A stretch of DNA of 64,000 nt, taken from the IMG/VR virus record IMGVR_UViG_3300027668_000008, positions 62,001 to 126,000 of that record, one strand, 5' to 3'. Made by a program: the position numbers and the translations under genes. The notes beneath the pieces were generated by a model. That model was not told where the DNA came from. It did not search any database and saw only the letters and a list, made by a program, of their open reading frames with translations. The DNA comes from a virus. Positions within the stretch are counted from its first letter, which is position 1. Each line of letters starts with the position of its first letter. This document shows, piece by piece, positions 63,391-64,000 of this stretch.

Positions 63391-63419
63391 ATGTTAGCAC
63401 AATTATATTATGTTGTCAA
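63391..63419 (-). promoter_or_regulatory. sigma70-type promoter, weak -10 (TTGACA-17-TAACAT)
   Basis: The -35 TTGACA lies in the last codons of the upstream gene. The -10 is poor. It would serve uvsE. Confidence 0.42.
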
Positions 63420-64000
63420 CAGTTGATTTTCTAAGTTTTCGTAAGTATCGGCATACGCATTTGGGTGATTTAAAAGACTGTCCGGTGTCCAGTCATTAAC
63501 AAATATAAACTTAACATCGTTGAAGTGTTCAATAATGTGTCCTATTTGTTGGACATCATATCCCATGTCACGTTGCTTTGCAGTTTCTTTTGGATTGTTT
63601 TGTGATCCTGAATAGATACAATTAATTGCACCAAAAGGATTTTTCATTGATCGTTCGCCAGAACCAATAAAATCATAACCAATAATAGTTACAATTTCAT
63701 TTTCTAATGCGGCAAGTAGTATTGCATAAGAACCGGATGTCCAATTCTTTTCTTCATCTTTTTCGTGTGTAATAGTGTAAGGTATTTCTGGTAATACTTG
63801 TAAGTATGGATTCTTAACAATGTTGATTAAGTCAGTTGTTGTAAACAAGTAGGACTTTTTTTGTAAATTGTGTTCCACTGCTTCTTGTAAATGATGTAAC
63901 TTATTACAAACTATATTCTCTACAACAAAGTCTCTGTGAATACTGTTACACCCATATGTAATACCTCTGCCAAAAAGTTTTCGTAAATCAAAATCTTTCC
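63408..64000 (-). CDS. conserved phage protein, partial (runs off right edge)
   Basis: The frame is open to base 64000, so the N-terminus is missing. A GTG at 63876-63878 is only an internal codon. The visible part begins KDFDLRKLFGRGITYGCNSI followed by HRDF. Later it has WTSGSYAILLAALE and IIGYDFIGS. I recall the TYGCN...RDF and I-G-(Y/F)-DF pattern from an uncharacterised family in T4-like phages, sometimes near sugar-metabolism genes. Function is unknown. Confidence 0.65.
   Translation of the reverse strand, partial: KDFDLRKLFGRGITYGCNSIHRDFVVENIVCNKLHHLQEAVEHNLQKKSYLFTTTDLINIVKNPYLQVLPEIPYTITHEKDEEKNWTSGSYAILLAALENEIVTIIGYDFIGSGERSMKNPFGAINCIYSGSQNNPKETAKQRDMGYDVQQIGHIIEHFNDVKFIFVNDWTPDSLLNHPNAYADTYENLENQLLTT

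Noticed and set aside
1-64000. CRISPR arrays, insertion sequences or transposases
   Set aside because: No regularly spaced repeats, terminal inverted repeats or transposase motifs were seen by eye.

Overview
The window is about 64 kb of an AT-rich, gene-dense marine bacteriophage genome of the T4-like (myovirus) kind. Both edges cut through genes. The evidence is a gp44-type clamp loader, a gp31/GroES-like co-chaperonin, PhoH, MazG, UvsE-type UV endonuclease, a phage ATP-dependent DNA ligase, peptide deformylase, large repetitive fibre proteins and many octamers matching the T4 late promoter (TATAAATA and close variants). Nearly all genes lie on the minus strand with overlapping ends. The plus strand carries only PhoH, a membrane/exported pair, a zinc-ribbon plus HtrA protease pair, and one tiny gene. 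Terminase, capsid, polymerase and helicase genes are outside the window. The host is probably a marine alphaproteobacterium (SAR11-like or similar): I infer this from base composition, an entericidin-like lipoprotein, a GH108-type endolysin and an ISC-type ferredoxin. It is not proven.

Layout. 0-11 kb: a partial SGNH hydrolase, two 2-oxoglutarate/Fe(II) oxygenases and a block of proteins that look like capsid cargo, including a 751-residue multidomain protein and an NMN-adenylyltransferase-like protein. 10.8-20.4 kb: glycosyltransferase, a ClpA-deformylase-DnaJ proteostasis operon, then lysis genes (holin candidate, overlapping spanin pair, GH108 endolysin). 20.5-28.6 kb: PhoH, then an early region of small genes, each operon led by a strong TTGACA/TATAAT promoter (SprT-like protease, HNH protein, DGQH/ParB-like protein, entericidin-like lipoprotein). 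28.6-36.5 kb: outer-membrane barrel, clamp loader, co-chaperonin, a DnaE-like fragment, RpiB, amidinotransferase, MazG and PRPP synthetase. 36.5-41.4 kb: fibre/adhesin genes under late promoters. 41.4-46.5 kb: HtrA protease and an operon encoding radical SAM enzyme, IF-1, ferredoxin, a SufT/MIP18-like protein and an IscA-type carrier. 46.5-47 kb: tRNA-Gln, -Leu and -Trp, with tRNA-Arg at 50.8 kb. 47-50.7 kb: a coupled operon of two oxygenases, a methyltransferase, a QueC-like PP-loop ATPase and an unknown protein. 50.8-64 kb: early operons with envelope lipoproteins, a glucosaminidase, a SET-domain protein, DNA ligase, ferredoxin-NADP reductase and UvsE.

How the genes work together. RpiB and PRPP synthetase would feed nucleotide synthesis, and MazG and a HAD phosphatase would trim nucleotide pools. 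DnaJ, ClpA (with an intact ClpP-docking tripeptide), the co-chaperonin, deformylase and IF-1 point to takeover of host proteostasis and translation. The ferredoxin, ferredoxin reductase, A-type carrier and SufT-like protein form a plausible phage-encoded electron and Fe-S supply for radical SAM or other Fe-S enzymes. This last system, and the late oxygenase/methyltransferase/PP-loop operon, are the two candidates I consider most worth following up. Two promoter classes divide the window: sigma70-type sites precede metabolic and small early operons, and T4-late-type octamers precede fibre, lysis and putative cargo genes.
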